Shown here in pieces: positions 51,351-59,374 of a stretch of DNA of 62,404 bases. Source of the stretch: a virus. Below the pieces are notes generated by a model. The model saw nothing but the letters and a program-made list of their open reading frames with translations. It was not told where the DNA came from and did no database searches. Both the position numbers and the translations under genes were made by a program. The first letter of the stretch is position 1; every line of letters begins with the position of its first letter. The stretch is from positions 1 through 62,404 of IMG/VR virus record IMGVR_UViG_3300037507_000835; one strand, written 5' to 3'.

Positions 51351-51622
51351 AGCCCAAAACTCCACCCAACTAACTTACCAACGACCATACCCATCATCGC
51401 CATGATGATGTAATAAAGCACACGAACTCTTACTTCTAAATGCTTAACCTTCCTACGCTCCTCCCATTTCCTTGCTTGCTCTTCTTTATAATGTTCATAC
51501 ATCAGCTGTTCTTGAGCTACGTAATCGTCTATTACTTGTTTACTATCCTCATACCGAACAAACTCACCTTGCTCCGCTTCTTTCATACTGCGCCAAATTT
51601 GTTTTATTGTGTATCTTTGCAT
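51347..51622 (-). CDS. Helical protein with C-terminal membrane anchor (91 aa)
   Basis: A charged helix (QEQLMYEHYKEEQARKWEER) then VRVLYYIIMAMMGMVVGKLV. A tail-anchored membrane protein. Start at ATG 51622 in a TGATG overlap. Confidence 0.6.
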   Translation of the reverse strand: MQRYTIKQIWRSMKEAEQGEFVRYEDSKQVIDDYVAQEQLMYEHYKEEQARKWEERRKVKHLEVRVRVLYYIIMAMMGMVVGKLVGWSFGL

Positions 51623-51795
51623 CACCAGACCTCCGTCCCTACTGTGTGTTTATTGTGTGCTTGTAATCGTTTCTTCCAACTCAGATGAGATTCTCTATTA
51701 CTCACCATCGCTACAAATTTCCTGCGGTTCAATCGCGAATCTGATAGCACTATAGATAAGGTGCTGTTGGTTATTCTGTATTCTTTTCTAATCAT
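51622..51795 (-). CDS. Small basic protein (57 aa)
   Basis: MIRKEYRITNSTLSIVLSDS, then SHLSWKKRLQAHNKH. GGGAG precedes the ATG. It overlaps both neighbours. Strongly basic and perhaps nucleic-acid-binding; no family known. Confidence 0.55.
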   Translation of the reverse strand: MIRKEYRITNSTLSIVLSDSRLNRRKFVAMVSNRESHLSWKKRLQAHNKHTVGTEVW

Positions 51796-52009
51796 TCGTT
51801 TTCTCCCGTTCAGCCAGCATGGCATCTGCATATTGATATGCCCATTTTGCGACCTCCTCTATTCTTAGACTAATGTTGCCTGATATATGGCTTTGCATAG
51901 CCTTGGCCGCAAAATAATCGCGAGTTGATAAGCCGCTATGCGCTTCATGCGCATTATCTGGATACACTATAGCGTGTGGAAACGCTGGCCCACCGCTTTT
52001 AATACTCAT
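51788..52009 (-). CDS. Conserved phage small protein (73 aa)
   Basis: SGGPAFPHAIVYPDNAHEAH, SGLSTRDYFAAKAMQSH and YQYADAMLAERE are the hallmark of a protein found in many phage and prophage early regions. No function known. Confidence 0.75.
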   Translation of the reverse strand: MSIKSGGPAFPHAIVYPDNAHEAHSGLSTRDYFAAKAMQSHISGNISLRIEEVAKWAYQYADAMLAEREKTND

Positions 52010-52536
52010 TGTTGTTCTCCTTTAGCTTTAGCAATTGCCCGAAGTGCATCACCTAGTACGCCTTTCTTGTCAGCGTAGTAGCTCATAGGTAGTTCATCAC
52101 CTGTATGAAGCTTGGGTAGAGCGTTGATTAATGCTTCCAACAATTCATCCCGCTGTGAAGCCTTTATTTGTAATTCTGTCAGCTTATTTTCTGGTAATGT
52201 AACTGTACTTATTTCACCCTCGTATGCTTCCGGTGGTGTGCAGGTATGTACCCAATCAGGGTTACCTGATAATCGTTTTCCGCACCGTGGACAGAAGTTA
52301 AATTTTACCGCTTGCTCTTGGTCTGCCTGTCCTTGTATTCCCGCACCTTCAACATGCTCTCGAAGCTTGCTTTCTCGTTGTCGTCCATCGCTTTCGGCAG
52401 TATGAACCCCTTCATCCAATTCGACCCTTTCTTCGTTGGCTTTTTTGTTAAATATCGCTTCGTAATTTTCATCGAATCGTCTCTTGTTTGTTGGGCGTGG
52501 GGTGCTACCCTTGCCGCCGTGTGTTTGACCTTTCAT
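52006..52536 (-). CDS. Zinc-ribbon protein (176 aa)
   Basis: The N-terminus KGSTPRPTNKRRFDENYEAI is a motif common in phage small proteins. In the middle FNFCPRCGKRLSG has one Cys pair, with HTC following after 20 residues. The C-terminal part is helical. GGGGAG precedes the ATG. Confidence 0.65.
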   Translation of the reverse strand: MKGQTHGGKGSTPRPTNKRRFDENYEAIFNKKANEERVELDEGVHTAESDGRQRESKLREHVEGAGIQGQADQEQAVKFNFCPRCGKRLSGNPDWVHTCTPPEAYEGEISTVTLPENKLTELQIKASQRDELLEALINALPKLHTGDELPMSYYADKKGVLGDALRAIAKAKGEQQ

Positions 52537-53333
52537 CGTATTCTCCCCGTTTCTTTAATTTGTTTCTCAGCCTCACGTCTTACTGCAACGGCTTCCTCTA
52601 ATGTCTTAAACGTACCTAAGTTGTAGTCGATACTTTTACACTTCATACGTGCTACATATGTACCGTTAGGTCTAAGTTGAACACCTTTCGGTAAACCTTT
52701 TTTAGTGGCAGAGACAACATTCCTTATCTTACCATTAACCCGTAGGTCCTCTTCTGCGGCAACTCGTGCATCAATCGCTTTACTTAATGTGTCAAATGAT
52801 CCTAAGTTGTACTCAACCTTGTTGAACTTAATCTTTACCCTGTAGGTGTTATGTGGCGTTTTATGCACCCCAGTCGGCAGACCATTAGCACCAATCACAG
52901 CAAGTCTAACTCGTCCTTTAGACCCTGTATCAGTAGGTTTCATCGACCACTCAGACTCAATCGTCATACGTGTTGTCTTCGGTTTGTTACGCTTAGCTAT
53001 TGCCATCATTGCTTCGCGCTTGGCCTGTGCCTCCTGCGGTAGGTATGCACCTTTCAGAAACGTTGATGCCATCTTATTGAAGGTTGGTTTAGCATCACCT
53101 TGGTTCGGGTATACACCGTGCTTATCGAAGTACCGCTCTGCCGCTATTAGCGCCGTTACGTTATGATCTAGCATGAACTCCTCATACTCACGCTTACTGA
53201 ACAACGCTGGCTGTGTGCCTGATGTAACGACGACAGGTTCTGGCGCTCCGATACGCTTTCTAAACGCACGAAGGGTTGTATAGGGAAGCTTGAGTAGCTC
53301 AGCGGCTTCCGCGTAGGTGATACGATCAGTCAT
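52533..53333 (-). CDS. HTH plus double AP2-domain regulator (266 aa)
   Basis: Residues 1-50 have a helix-turn-helix (ITYAEAAELLKLPYTTLRAF). Residues 150-200 and 215-262 are two AP2-type DNA-binding units: GLPTGVHKTPHNTYRVKIKF, NKVEYNLGSFDTLSKAI; and GLPKGVQLRPNGTYVARMKC, KSIDYNLGTFKTLEEAV. No nuclease domain is seen. It could be a transcription factor or a homing nuclease that lost its catalytic part. Confidence 0.78.
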   Translation of the reverse strand: MTDRITYAEAAELLKLPYTTLRAFRKRIGAPEPVVVTSGTQPALFSKREYEEFMLDHNVTALIAAERYFDKHGVYPNQGDAKPTFNKMASTFLKGAYLPQEAQAKREAMMAIAKRNKPKTTRMTIESEWSMKPTDTGSKGRVRLAVIGANGLPTGVHKTPHNTYRVKIKFNKVEYNLGSFDTLSKAIDARVAAEEDLRVNGKIRNVVSATKKGLPKGVQLRPNGTYVARMKCKSIDYNLGTFKTLEEAVAVRREAEKQIKETGRIR

Positions 53334-53689
53334 CGTTTATCCTCTATACCAAACAGCGCATTTAACTTTGGAAGTAGCTCCTCTACTAATTGGCCTCGAT
53401 ATTTTACCCCTGAAGGTTCTGGTTCATTTTGTGACTCTTGGTATGGTTCAGCTAAATACCCTATGTCAGCCCCCCAAAACGCTAATTTTACTGGGCGTAA
53501 ATCGTGAATAAGCCTACTTGATTCTGGTAGCTTAGTAATGTAAGCCCTTGCATCGTCTTCACACTGAAACGCTGGGGATAATTGATCTTCACGCCACAGC
53601 CCTTCTTGGTTAAGCTCAATAGTCTTTTCGGTTTGATTCCATCCACAACTACGTTCTTTATAGATCGCTATTACCCATACACTATTCAT
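53330..53689 (-). CDS. Hypothetical protein (119 aa)
   Basis: SVWVIAIYKERSCGWNQTEK, FQCEDDARAYITKLPES, then an acidic linker and LVEELLPKLNALFGIED. Common type of phage early protein; role unknown. Confidence 0.6.
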   Translation of the reverse strand: MNSVWVIAIYKERSCGWNQTEKTIELNQEGLWREDQLSPAFQCEDDARAYITKLPESSRLIHDLRPVKLAFWGADIGYLAEPYQESQNEPEPSGVKYRGQLVEELLPKLNALFGIEDKR

Positions 53690-53937
53690 CGTTTAAAAGC
53701 CTCGATCTCTTCGTTAGTTAACGGCACCAAATCATCTGTATACCTCGCTTCATCCGCAAGCGTAAAGATGCAACCAAACTGCTTACTTCTTACCAAAACC
53801 CCGTGCTTCGGCATGTTGCGCCACCACTTAACTTTTTTGGGTCGATCAGTTAATTCAACTAATTCATCTAATTTATTGTTCATTATCCGCAGTTGTTTGT
53901 TTATGTTTGATAGTGCTACTGCTGTTTCATGTTTCAT
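53686..53937 (-). CDS. Hypothetical protein (83 aa)
   Basis: Helical N-terminal half (AVALSNINKQLRIMNNKLDE), then KVKWWRNMPKHGVLVRSKQF and PLTNEEIEAFKR. AGGAGAG site. No family recognised. Confidence 0.6.
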   Translation of the reverse strand: MKHETAVALSNINKQLRIMNNKLDELVELTDRPKKVKWWRNMPKHGVLVRSKQFGCIFTLADEARYTDDLVPLTNEEIEAFKR

Positions 53938-53946
53938 CGTTCTCTC

Positions 53947-54093
53947 CTACCTCTGATGTTTAATTAACGGTTTCTGTCCTTCGTCCAGCTCCCACGGGTA
54001 CTTCGTGCCACAGTCGATGCACCACTTCATTCTCAAAGAATAAAACAAACCCATTCCGACCTTGCATTTAGGGCATATGTTTTTTGGGTTCAT
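53947..54093 (-). CDS. Small zinc-ribbon protein (48 aa)
   Basis: ICPKCKVGMG and WCIDCGTKY give two CxxC pairs; LDEGQKPLIK follows. GGAG lies 10 bases before the ATG. It overlaps the 3' end of the gene upstream by 26 bases. Confidence 0.65.
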   Translation of the reverse strand: MNPKNICPKCKVGMGLFYSLRMKWCIDCGTKYPWELDEGQKPLIKHQR

Positions 54094-54358
54094 TTTTTAG
54101 TTTCTCCAATACCACTTTCTCAACAGCCATTACCAAATCGTAATCTTCAGACGTTACAAATTGAAGTGCCACCGCTTGAACAATAGTCTTAATCTCATCA
54201 TCCGTTAAAGGCTCATAGTCATCGAGCGACACATACCCAAGATCAATAGTTTCATACCCAGCGTTTCGCCAATACTCTTCCGCCTTCACAGCCAACAACT
54301 TGTTTAAGTTATGAACGTAGACTTTAAGATCGTGGTAGTCCATTTCTTCCGGCTTCAT
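54068..54358 (-). CDS. Hypothetical protein (96 aa)
   Basis: Acidic, helical: DLKVYVHNLNKLLAVKAEEY, DDYEPLTDDEIKTIVQAVAL. The start at 54358 overlaps the stop upstream by ATGA; an earlier GTG at 54370 is less likely. Confidence 0.6.
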   Translation of the reverse strand: MKPEEMDYHDLKVYVHNLNKLLAVKAEEYWRNAGYETIDLGYVSLDDYEPLTDDEIKTIVQAVALQFVTSEDYDLVMAVEKVVLEKLKNEPKKHMP

Positions 54359-54504
54359 TTTTTGACACACAGGGCTTTATAATCCCATCGAATAAGGTAC
54401 GCATCGGTGTAAATCCTTGCTGCTTCCTCACAGCTTGCTTGACTATTAAATTCTTGGGTATGTACAGCGTGTCCCGCAATAACCAAAATCAACACGTAAA
54501 TCAT
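54355..54504 (-). CDS. Small exported or membrane protein (49 aa)
   Basis: MIYVLILVIAGHAVHTQEF looks like a signal or anchor segment. Two Cys (SCEEAARIY, ALCVKK) may pair outside the cytoplasm. GGAG before the ATG; ATGA overlaps at both ends. Confidence 0.6.
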   Translation of the reverse strand: MIYVLILVIAGHAVHTQEFNSQASCEEAARIYTDAYLIRWDYKALCVKK

Positions 54505-54620
54505 TTAATTCTCCGTTCAATACTAGGTAAGTTATCTATCCACTCATCTACCATGTAAATTCCAAGCATAGCTATAGCCCAGAACAGCACGAGTAGACCA
54601 TTCAATACATTCTTACTCAT
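54501..54620 (-). CDS. 39-residue membrane microprotein
   Basis: SKNVLNGLLVLFWAIAMLGI is one membrane helix, with an acidic/basic tail. GGGGAG is placed four bases before the ATG at 54620. First gene after the non-coding block. Confidence 0.6.
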   Translation of the reverse strand: MSKNVLNGLLVLFWAIAMLGIYMVDEWIDNLPSIERRIK

Positions 54621-55216
54621 CATACTCCCCAGTCACTCAAAGTGACGTTATTTAGAAACTATCAAGTGAATACCACTACGACCACGTTTCCGCACTCCGA
54701 CCTGTCCTTCTGTTACATTTCTAAGCTGCCTATGCGGCAGCACCTATGTGTTACAGGCAGTGGTATTCCTTCATAGTGCTGGCCTTTAACATCGCCAGCG
54801 CGGATGTGATTATGCTCGGAATTGCTAAACCAACATAATCAAACGCCAACTTTTGCCCATAGGGTCTTTACTGCTCACCTTTTAACTCGCAGGATGAGGA
54901 CTGCGTGACGTTGTTTTTACTGCTCAAGAGTGCTAACAATCTGATGGTTACTAAATAGAATCCCAGTAGTCGAGCCACATCGTTCACCATCAAGTGATTG
55001 GTACTGTCGCCGTAGGTGTTAGGCTGGCGCAAAGCCGTTAATCCCTATCCAATACCAATCACTTGATGGTGCTGGTTACGTTATCCAGCAATTAATTCTG
55101 TGACAAATTAACTCGTAAGTACGACCGTCATCAAGGGGTACGAAAACCCCCGGAGCAAGAGCACTATGTAAACTTGGATGACTCCGTACTCGCAGTTTTT
55201 ATAACCCCAATCACTG
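54621..55216 (-). ncRNA. Candidate large structured RNA (about 600 nt)
   Basis: No gene of either strand fits, in an operon where genes otherwise overlap. Stems (plus coordinates): 19 bp 54985-55003 with 55053-55071; 10 bp 54668-54677 with 54759-54768, enclosing 6 bp 54725-54730 with 54736-54741; 6 bp 54778-54783 with 54794-54799; 8 bp 54807-54814 with 54834-54841; 6 bp 54632-54637 with 54641-54646; 5 bp 54888-54892 with 54901-54905; 4 bp 55135-55138 with 55147-55150. An alternative pairing of 54739-54748 with 54772-54780 would make a pseudoknot. Strand is inferred from the operon. The size is like ROOL (about 580) or GOLLD (about 800) RNAs of phages, but identity is untested. Confidence 0.5.
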
Positions 55217-55393
55217 CTAATCGGGTGGTAACAACATAGTCAATCGTTCTATGTGAGCTTTCTCTTCTTTCAAACCGTTAACACGGTAGGCCGTATACCT
55301 TCGCCTACATTCATCGTGATACAGCTTAGTAGGAAAGTTCGTTTCAATAATTTTACCGCACCATTTACACGATGTCTTGTATTTTTTCTCCAT
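55217..55393 (-). CDS. Small zinc-finger-like protein (58 aa)
   Basis: SCKWCGKI and LYHDECRRRY give a CxxC...HxxxC set. Starts inside the thyX 3' end with a 29-base overlap and no strong ribosome-binding site, so translation is probably coupled. Common zinc-finger style in phage early regions. Confidence 0.6.
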   Translation of the reverse strand: MEKKYKTSCKWCGKIIETNFPTKLYHDECRRRYTAYRVNGLKEEKAHIERLTMLLPPD

Positions 55394-55943
55394 AGATCAC
55401 AGGTGCAATCTCTTGCAGTTGTCGCTCAATCTCTGCGGCTACATCACGCACTTCTTTCTGTGCGTGTTTGGTATTCCTAAGCGCGATAAAGTCTTTAAAC
55501 GCTTGATAATTGCCAGCAACATATAACTCAGTTGCTTGGGCTTGGGGTAACCAGAACCGAGCATCTTGTTTAGACATGCCAGCACCGCGTAATTCGTTGT
55601 ACAACTCTCTGGCTTCTTGTTCAAACAAAATAATAGAGTCTTTCACATCACCATTTAACTTATCAAACCCCGGCGGTCTTATGAATTCCGCATCAGATTC
55701 ATCGCAATAGCGACTAGATCGTACAAGATAATCAAGATGCTTACTACGAGTAAGTTGAGCGAGGCATACTCTACTAATGCCTTCAACTTTAAATACGACA
55801 TGACCAAAGCGTAAAACACTAAGATGTCCGACACTAATAATATGAGCCAGTCTAGCATCATCATTTCCTTCTCTCCCGTAACATATTCCTGCCATACGAC
55901 CCAAGTTAGATGGGTCTGTGTATTGTTCTAATGTAACCTTCAT
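55365..55943 (-). CDS. thyX: Flavin-dependent thymidylate synthase, divergent (ThyX, 192 aa)
   Basis: ThyX makes dTMP from dUMP with FAD and folate. HIISVGHLSVLRFGHVVFKV and QLTRSKHLDYLVRSSRYC match the core fold. The signature normally reads RHR-x7-S; here residues 66-68 are Arg-Ser-Lys, so it is divergent at FAD-binding positions, while Ser76/77-Arg78-Tyr79 remain. Length is a little below bacterial ThyX. GGAGGGG precedes the ATG. Confidence 0.8.
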   Translation of the reverse strand: MKVTLEQYTDPSNLGRMAGICYGREGNDDARLAHIISVGHLSVLRFGHVVFKVEGISRVCLAQLTRSKHLDYLVRSSRYCDESDAEFIRPPGFDKLNGDVKDSIILFEQEARELYNELRGAGMSKQDARFWLPQAQATELYVAGNYQAFKDFIALRNTKHAQKEVRDVAAEIERQLQEIAPVIYGEKIQDIV

Positions 55944-56230
55944 AACCCCTCCAATGCTGTTTTAAGTTCATCTATATTATGTTCGTTAATGACAAGTGCT
56001 ATACCACCGGACTCTTGTATAGCTTTAAGGTTTTTCAACTGCAATGCAGTCGGTTTGTTCTTACCAGCCTTCGCCTCTATACCAATGAACCGCCCTTTAA
56101 CAACAGCGATCACGTCTGGAACCCCGCTGTTACCAAAGCCGAAGCTCATGGGTGTTACATAATATGCGCTATGTTCAGCGAGTATCTGCATGATTTGTTT
56201 CTTCACTAACCCCTCAGGTGTTTTAGCCAT
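55940..56230 (-). CDS. VRR-NUC domain nuclease (96 aa)
   Basis: GNSGVPDVIAVVKGRFIGIE with EAKAGKNKPTALQ carries the PD...ExK active site (Asp39, Glu52, Lys54). Phage VRR-NUC proteins resolve branched DNA such as Holliday junctions. Overlaps thyX by ATGA. Confidence 0.88.
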   Translation of the reverse strand: MAKTPEGLVKKQIMQILAEHSAYYVTPMSFGFGNSGVPDVIAVVKGRFIGIEAKAGKNKPTALQLKNLKAIQESGGIALVINEHNIDELKTALEGL

Positions 56231-56400
56231 TACCCACCCCGCTTAGGTAAACATGACTCCGGTGGGTAGTACAGTTTGCTTAGTCTCTCCAACTCATCCA
56301 TCGTACGTAAGACTAATACTGCATCGGTGTTGGCGTCTTTATCATGCAGTCTCCCTGCTAATTCTCTCAGACTCTGTATCATTTCTTGTTGCATTGTCAT
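56230..56400 (-). CDS. Small helical protein (56 aa)
   Basis: MTMQQEMIQSLRELAGRL, then VLVLRTMDELERLSKLYY. Start taken at 56400 because AAGG lies eight bases upstream. It overlaps the next gene on its 5' side by 59 bases in another frame. Confidence 0.5.
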   Translation of the reverse strand: MTMQQEMIQSLRELAGRLHDKDANTDAVLVLRTMDELERLSKLYYPPESCLPKRGG

Positions 56401-56515
56401 CGTATGTACCTTCATGTGTTATCTGTATTTCAGCTAAGAGGTGTGCATCCTCTGAACACACACCCTGTTTCTTTAAGTAGTCGCACCTAAGTTCAATTGC
56501 TTCTTGTTTCGTCAT
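56342..56515 (-). CDS. Small hypothetical protein (57 aa)
   Basis: MTKQEAIELRCDYLKKQGVC, polar C-terminal tail with DDNATRNDTESERIS. The ATGA overlap with the upstream gene supports the start. The long overlap with 56230-56400 is unusual. Confidence 0.55.
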   Translation of the reverse strand: MTKQEAIELRCDYLKKQGVCSEDAHLLAEIQITHEGTYDDNATRNDTESERISRETA

Positions 56516-56769
56516 GTCGTTTTCACCAAATAGAAATCAGACGAGCCTTGTTTCTGCGCCTCGTCGAGTAGTAGTTTACATCGGTCAATGATTGTACTCG
56601 GTGATGGGTAAGCTATCAATAATGATGCTACGTGTTTAGGGACATTTAATCGACGTAATACTTTACCCTGCAGTTCACTGATGAATACCCTCCCGTTACG
56701 GTCGTATATTTGATACGAGGCATCGTCTGTATTAAGTTCTTTAATGGTTGTCATGTTTCTTGTTGCCAT
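56512..56769 (-). CDS. Hypothetical protein (85 aa)
   Basis: SYQIYDRNGRVFISELQGKV, then VPKHVASLLIAYPSP. TAGGAG before the ATG. Begins within the 3' end of the hydrolase gene upstream. No family known. Confidence 0.6.
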   Translation of the reverse strand: MATRNMTTIKELNTDDASYQIYDRNGRVFISELQGKVLRRLNVPKHVASLLIAYPSPSTIIDRCKLLLDEAQKQGSSDFYLVKTT

Positions 56770-57154
56770 AGTCGCTCCTATAAAATGTATGGTTGCCGAT
56801 GCGCACAGGCTTTTTTATATGTCTAGCCCACAGCGGGCGTCGACTATACGCATCGAAGCTATCTCTATCACCAATTGGTGAGGCTATTTTCCCAGTTAAG
56901 ATCAGCTTACTAATCTTAACGAATTCTTCTCTATCATTAGCGGGTATCCAGCGCTGAGTATACCCAGCGCTTACTATGTGGCAGACAGTTTTACCTGTCT
57001 GCTTCTTTCGGTTTATCACGGTGTACCCTACAGCTATCTGTCCAATCATCTGCTCACCTCTCGATTCTGCATAGATTGTTTTAGCGAGACACTCAACTTC
57101 ATTAGCTGATACTGAACCGCATACTAATAATAGTATTAAAGGTAGTTTGTTCAT
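56741..57154 (-). CDS. SleB-like cell-wall hydrolase with signal peptide (137 aa)
   Basis: MNKLPLILLLVCGSVSA is a signal peptide. The domain has CLAKTIYAESRGEQMIGQIA and VGYTVINRK, with the catalytic Glu of the hydrolase-2 (SleB-like lytic transglycosylase) family, and SDYGN near the end. Length agrees with a single domain. Being exported by itself and in the early arm, it is separate from the M15 endolysin at 25594 and could loosen peptidoglycan or work early in infection. Confidence 0.82.
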   Translation of the reverse strand: MNKLPLILLLVCGSVSANEVECLAKTIYAESRGEQMIGQIAVGYTVINRKKQTGKTVCHIVSAGYTQRWIPANDREEFVKISKLILTGKIASPIGDRDSFDAYSRRPLWARHIKKPVRIGNHTFYRSDYGNKKHDNH

Positions 57155-57233
57155 ATCTAATCTCCATCTATACCTCCTAGTACAGTCAATTAAATTGACG
57201 ATGGCTCAAGGGTATCATGGTTTTATTTAGGTG

Positions 57234-57446
57234 TCACTTATAAGGAGTAACTTCACCGTTGATATACCGGTTCCAGTAGTGGTTCATAGCTTCTTGTCTT
57301 GTTCCTCCATACGACAGCGTTGTGTGATTCCCTAACCACACATACCACCTGTTTGATATCGGTACATCAGCTGAGCTTATCTCAGTTTTCCATTGCACAC
57401 CTGCAACATCGGCTAATGCTTCGAGTTCTTCTTCTGTGTGTGTCAT
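57234..57446 (-). CDS. Hypothetical protein (70 aa)
   Basis: WKTEISSADVPISNRWYVWL, then GGTRQEAMNHYWNRYINGE. Resembles the small DUF-like proteins that repeat in this region (compare 59371-59625). GGAG site. Overlaps the upstream gene by ATGA. Confidence 0.6.
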   Translation of the reverse strand: MTHTEEELEALADVAGVQWKTEISSADVPISNRWYVWLGNHTTLSYGGTRQEAMNHYWNRYINGEVTPYK

Positions 57447-57736
57447 ATACGTTCACTCCAGTTATCTAATACGTACTGCTCCATCTGTTCGGGTGATGGG
57501 TGTAGACGCTTAGTTACGTCGTTTGTATCCCAACTACAACAACGGATAAACACACCCAACGCGATGTGAAACCACTCATCACCTATATCTTTAGGTGGAA
57601 CGCCGTCATGGACGGCGTCACGTAGTTGACTACTGAAGTTCACGATTATCGGTGGGTTACCATAAGCATGTTTGATGTGGGCATACATACTATGTATGTA
57701 GTCTATAAAGCGATCTTGTATCTGTTTATCGTCCAT
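57443..57736 (-). CDS. Hypothetical protein (97 aa)
   Basis: MDDKQIQDRFIDYIHSMYAH, FHIALGVFIRCCSWDTND. Starts in TAATG overlap with the DUF3150-like gene. No family recognised. Confidence 0.6.
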   Translation of the reverse strand: MDDKQIQDRFIDYIHSMYAHIKHAYGNPPIIVNFSSQLRDAVHDGVPPKDIGDEWFHIALGVFIRCCSWDTNDVTKRLHPSPEQMEQYVLDNWSERI

Positions 57737-58599
57737 TAGAAATCCCATTTGTCTAAGATGTCACTTGCCGCCTCACGAACCCTACGACGCATAAGGTCGT
57801 CATCTTTTAGGTCTTCGGTTTCCACGCCGTCGATGACATCGAGTAGTTGCTGTCTCGCATACTCCAGCTGTGTGTCGTTAGCTATATTCATAGCCGGCAT
57901 AAGTTCGATTAAATCACGTGCATTACCTAATAACGACTCGTAGATACGTGGCCGTTTCTCCCCTTCAGGCACCTCACGTAGCTGTGTGACCATACGGGTT
58001 AAGATTGTTTTGAACCGTTCAGACAGATCTGACATGGCTACACTCACAGCAGATTGCAGTTGTGTGTCGTACTTAGACCGCAGTTCGTTTAGTCCTTCGT
58101 TACCTATATCGACACGGAAGTCACCGCTCTCTGGTAATGGGCTGAACTGGAGGTTGAACTTGAAGCGTGTGGCTACTTCAGTCTCACTTGGGTAATCGTC
58201 CTTATCAAACAAATCGCCCAGCTTGAACGCCTGCGCACCGATGATAGTGCTGTAGTTGGTGAGGAAGGCAGATACTAGGGCCTCGCGTTCCTTCTCTCGC
58301 TGACCCATCATATTTAAGTAGGTCATGTAATTGCCCATAGGTAATAGTGCAACGCCTGAATATGCCCAAGGTAATGTATATTGTTTATGTATCTGCCGTG
58401 TTTCACTGTCGTGCTGCCCGATAGCTTTGAGCGTCTGCTCATCGGCAAACAATGACTTGGTGTACTTACCTGCACGGGTCTGGGTATTCTTGCTGTGGTC
58501 GATCTCGTCAGATACAGACCGGTCGAGCTTGTTGCCGCTATATGCTGACAACGACAAGGTTACTAGTAATGCAGATGATGATAGTGATATGTTGTTCAT
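57736..58599 (-). CDS. DUF3150-like protein of the MoxR-VWA module (287 aa)
   Basis: Pattern: SSALLVTLSLSAYSGNKLDR, a Lys/Asn-rich RAGKYTKSLFADEQTLKAIG, YTLPWAYSGVALLPMGNYMT, FKLGDLFDKDDYPSETEVAT and PLPESGDFRVDIGNEGLNEL, which I recognise as the DUF3150-like phage family, mainly helical after residue 170. This family often lies with AAA ATPase and VWA genes, as here. The N-terminal hydrophobic part does not look like a cleavable signal. Confidence 0.72.
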   Translation of the reverse strand: MNNISLSSSALLVTLSLSAYSGNKLDRSVSDEIDHSKNTQTRAGKYTKSLFADEQTLKAIGQHDSETRQIHKQYTLPWAYSGVALLPMGNYMTYLNMMGQREKEREALVSAFLTNYSTIIGAQAFKLGDLFDKDDYPSETEVATRFKFNLQFSPLPESGDFRVDIGNEGLNELRSKYDTQLQSAVSVAMSDLSERFKTILTRMVTQLREVPEGEKRPRIYESLLGNARDLIELMPAMNIANDTQLEYARQQLLDVIDGVETEDLKDDDLMRRRVREAASDILDKWDF

Positions 58600-58609
58600 A
58601 GGTTTCTCC

Positions 58610-59374
58610 TTACTTGATGTATTCTATTTTTACGATAGTTGATGCATTAAGGGCACACTCGACCGTGTCATATACATTGAGGCGTTTGTATGCATCGTTA
58701 CGTACAGCAGTGTTTAGCTTTTCTTTGGTTACGTGCTTAGACCCAACAGATATAAACTCTCCACACCACATAACCACACACAGCATATATTGATAATAGT
58801 TATCTTCCTCCATTTGGTCGTAGTCTATCTGCCATGCGGTGTTCTTTTTTATCTCGTCATAACTTACAACCCAGTCCATAATAGTCAACAGGCTGTCACA
58901 GTAATCTAAGAATGGTTTGATGAGTTCACGTACTTTCTTACTACGCTCACGGTTAACCTGCATTTTGTACGCTACAACTTTACCTACTAGGTGCACCTTG
59001 CCCATATCATCTACACGGAAGAATGTGGTTTGGCCTGGATCAATAGGTAGTGATGTGTAGTGTTCACCGTCCCTATACACGTTATATACACACAATATAC
59101 CGTTGCGCATATATACCCTAAGCGGTGTGTAATCGTTAATAAATTCCCGTGTTGTGGGTGTGTTCCACCCACCTAAATGTAACTCAATCGTTCCATCAGA
59201 TAGGCACGTCACAACTCGTGTGGAATACAGCACGTAAGAATACGCGTCGTCGTTGAGTTTAACTATCCGTCGGGTATGCTCACGCATCTTTAACGGTCTG
59301 ATGTCATCAGCATTACCTCGGATTGGTTTGATTGCGTTGTATAAATCTCTTGCTTTGTTGAAGTGTCTTATCAT
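58610..59374 (-). CDS. Conserved hypothetical protein (254 aa)
   Basis: YVLYSTRVVTCLSDGTIELH, LGGWNTPTTREFINDYTP is a familiar phage motif (often seen as short proteins about HGxxIATY...GGWxTxTTK). The C-terminal half is helical (RELIKPFLDYCDSLLTIMDW). It lies within the MoxR module. Function unknown. Confidence 0.65.
   Translation of the reverse strand: MIRHFNKARDLYNAIKPIRGNADDIRPLKMREHTRRIVKLNDDAYSYVLYSTRVVTCLSDGTIELHLGGWNTPTTREFINDYTPLRVYMRNGILCVYNVYRDGEHYTSLPIDPGQTTFFRVDDMGKVHLVGKVVAYKMQVNRERSKKVRELIKPFLDYCDSLLTIMDWVVSYDEIKKNTAWQIDYDQMEEDNYYQYMLCVVMWCGEFISVGSKHVTKEKLNTAVRNDAYKRLNVYDTVECALNASTIVKIEYIK

Noticed and set aside
54640-55210. tRNA genes in the non-coding block
   Set aside because: No acceptor stem plus GTTCGAAT-like T loop could be found on either strand.
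57175-57230. GTCAATTTAATTGAC palindrome and nearby TTGACT as promoter
   Set aside because: No matching -10 hexamer at proper spacing; a single small dyad is weak evidence.
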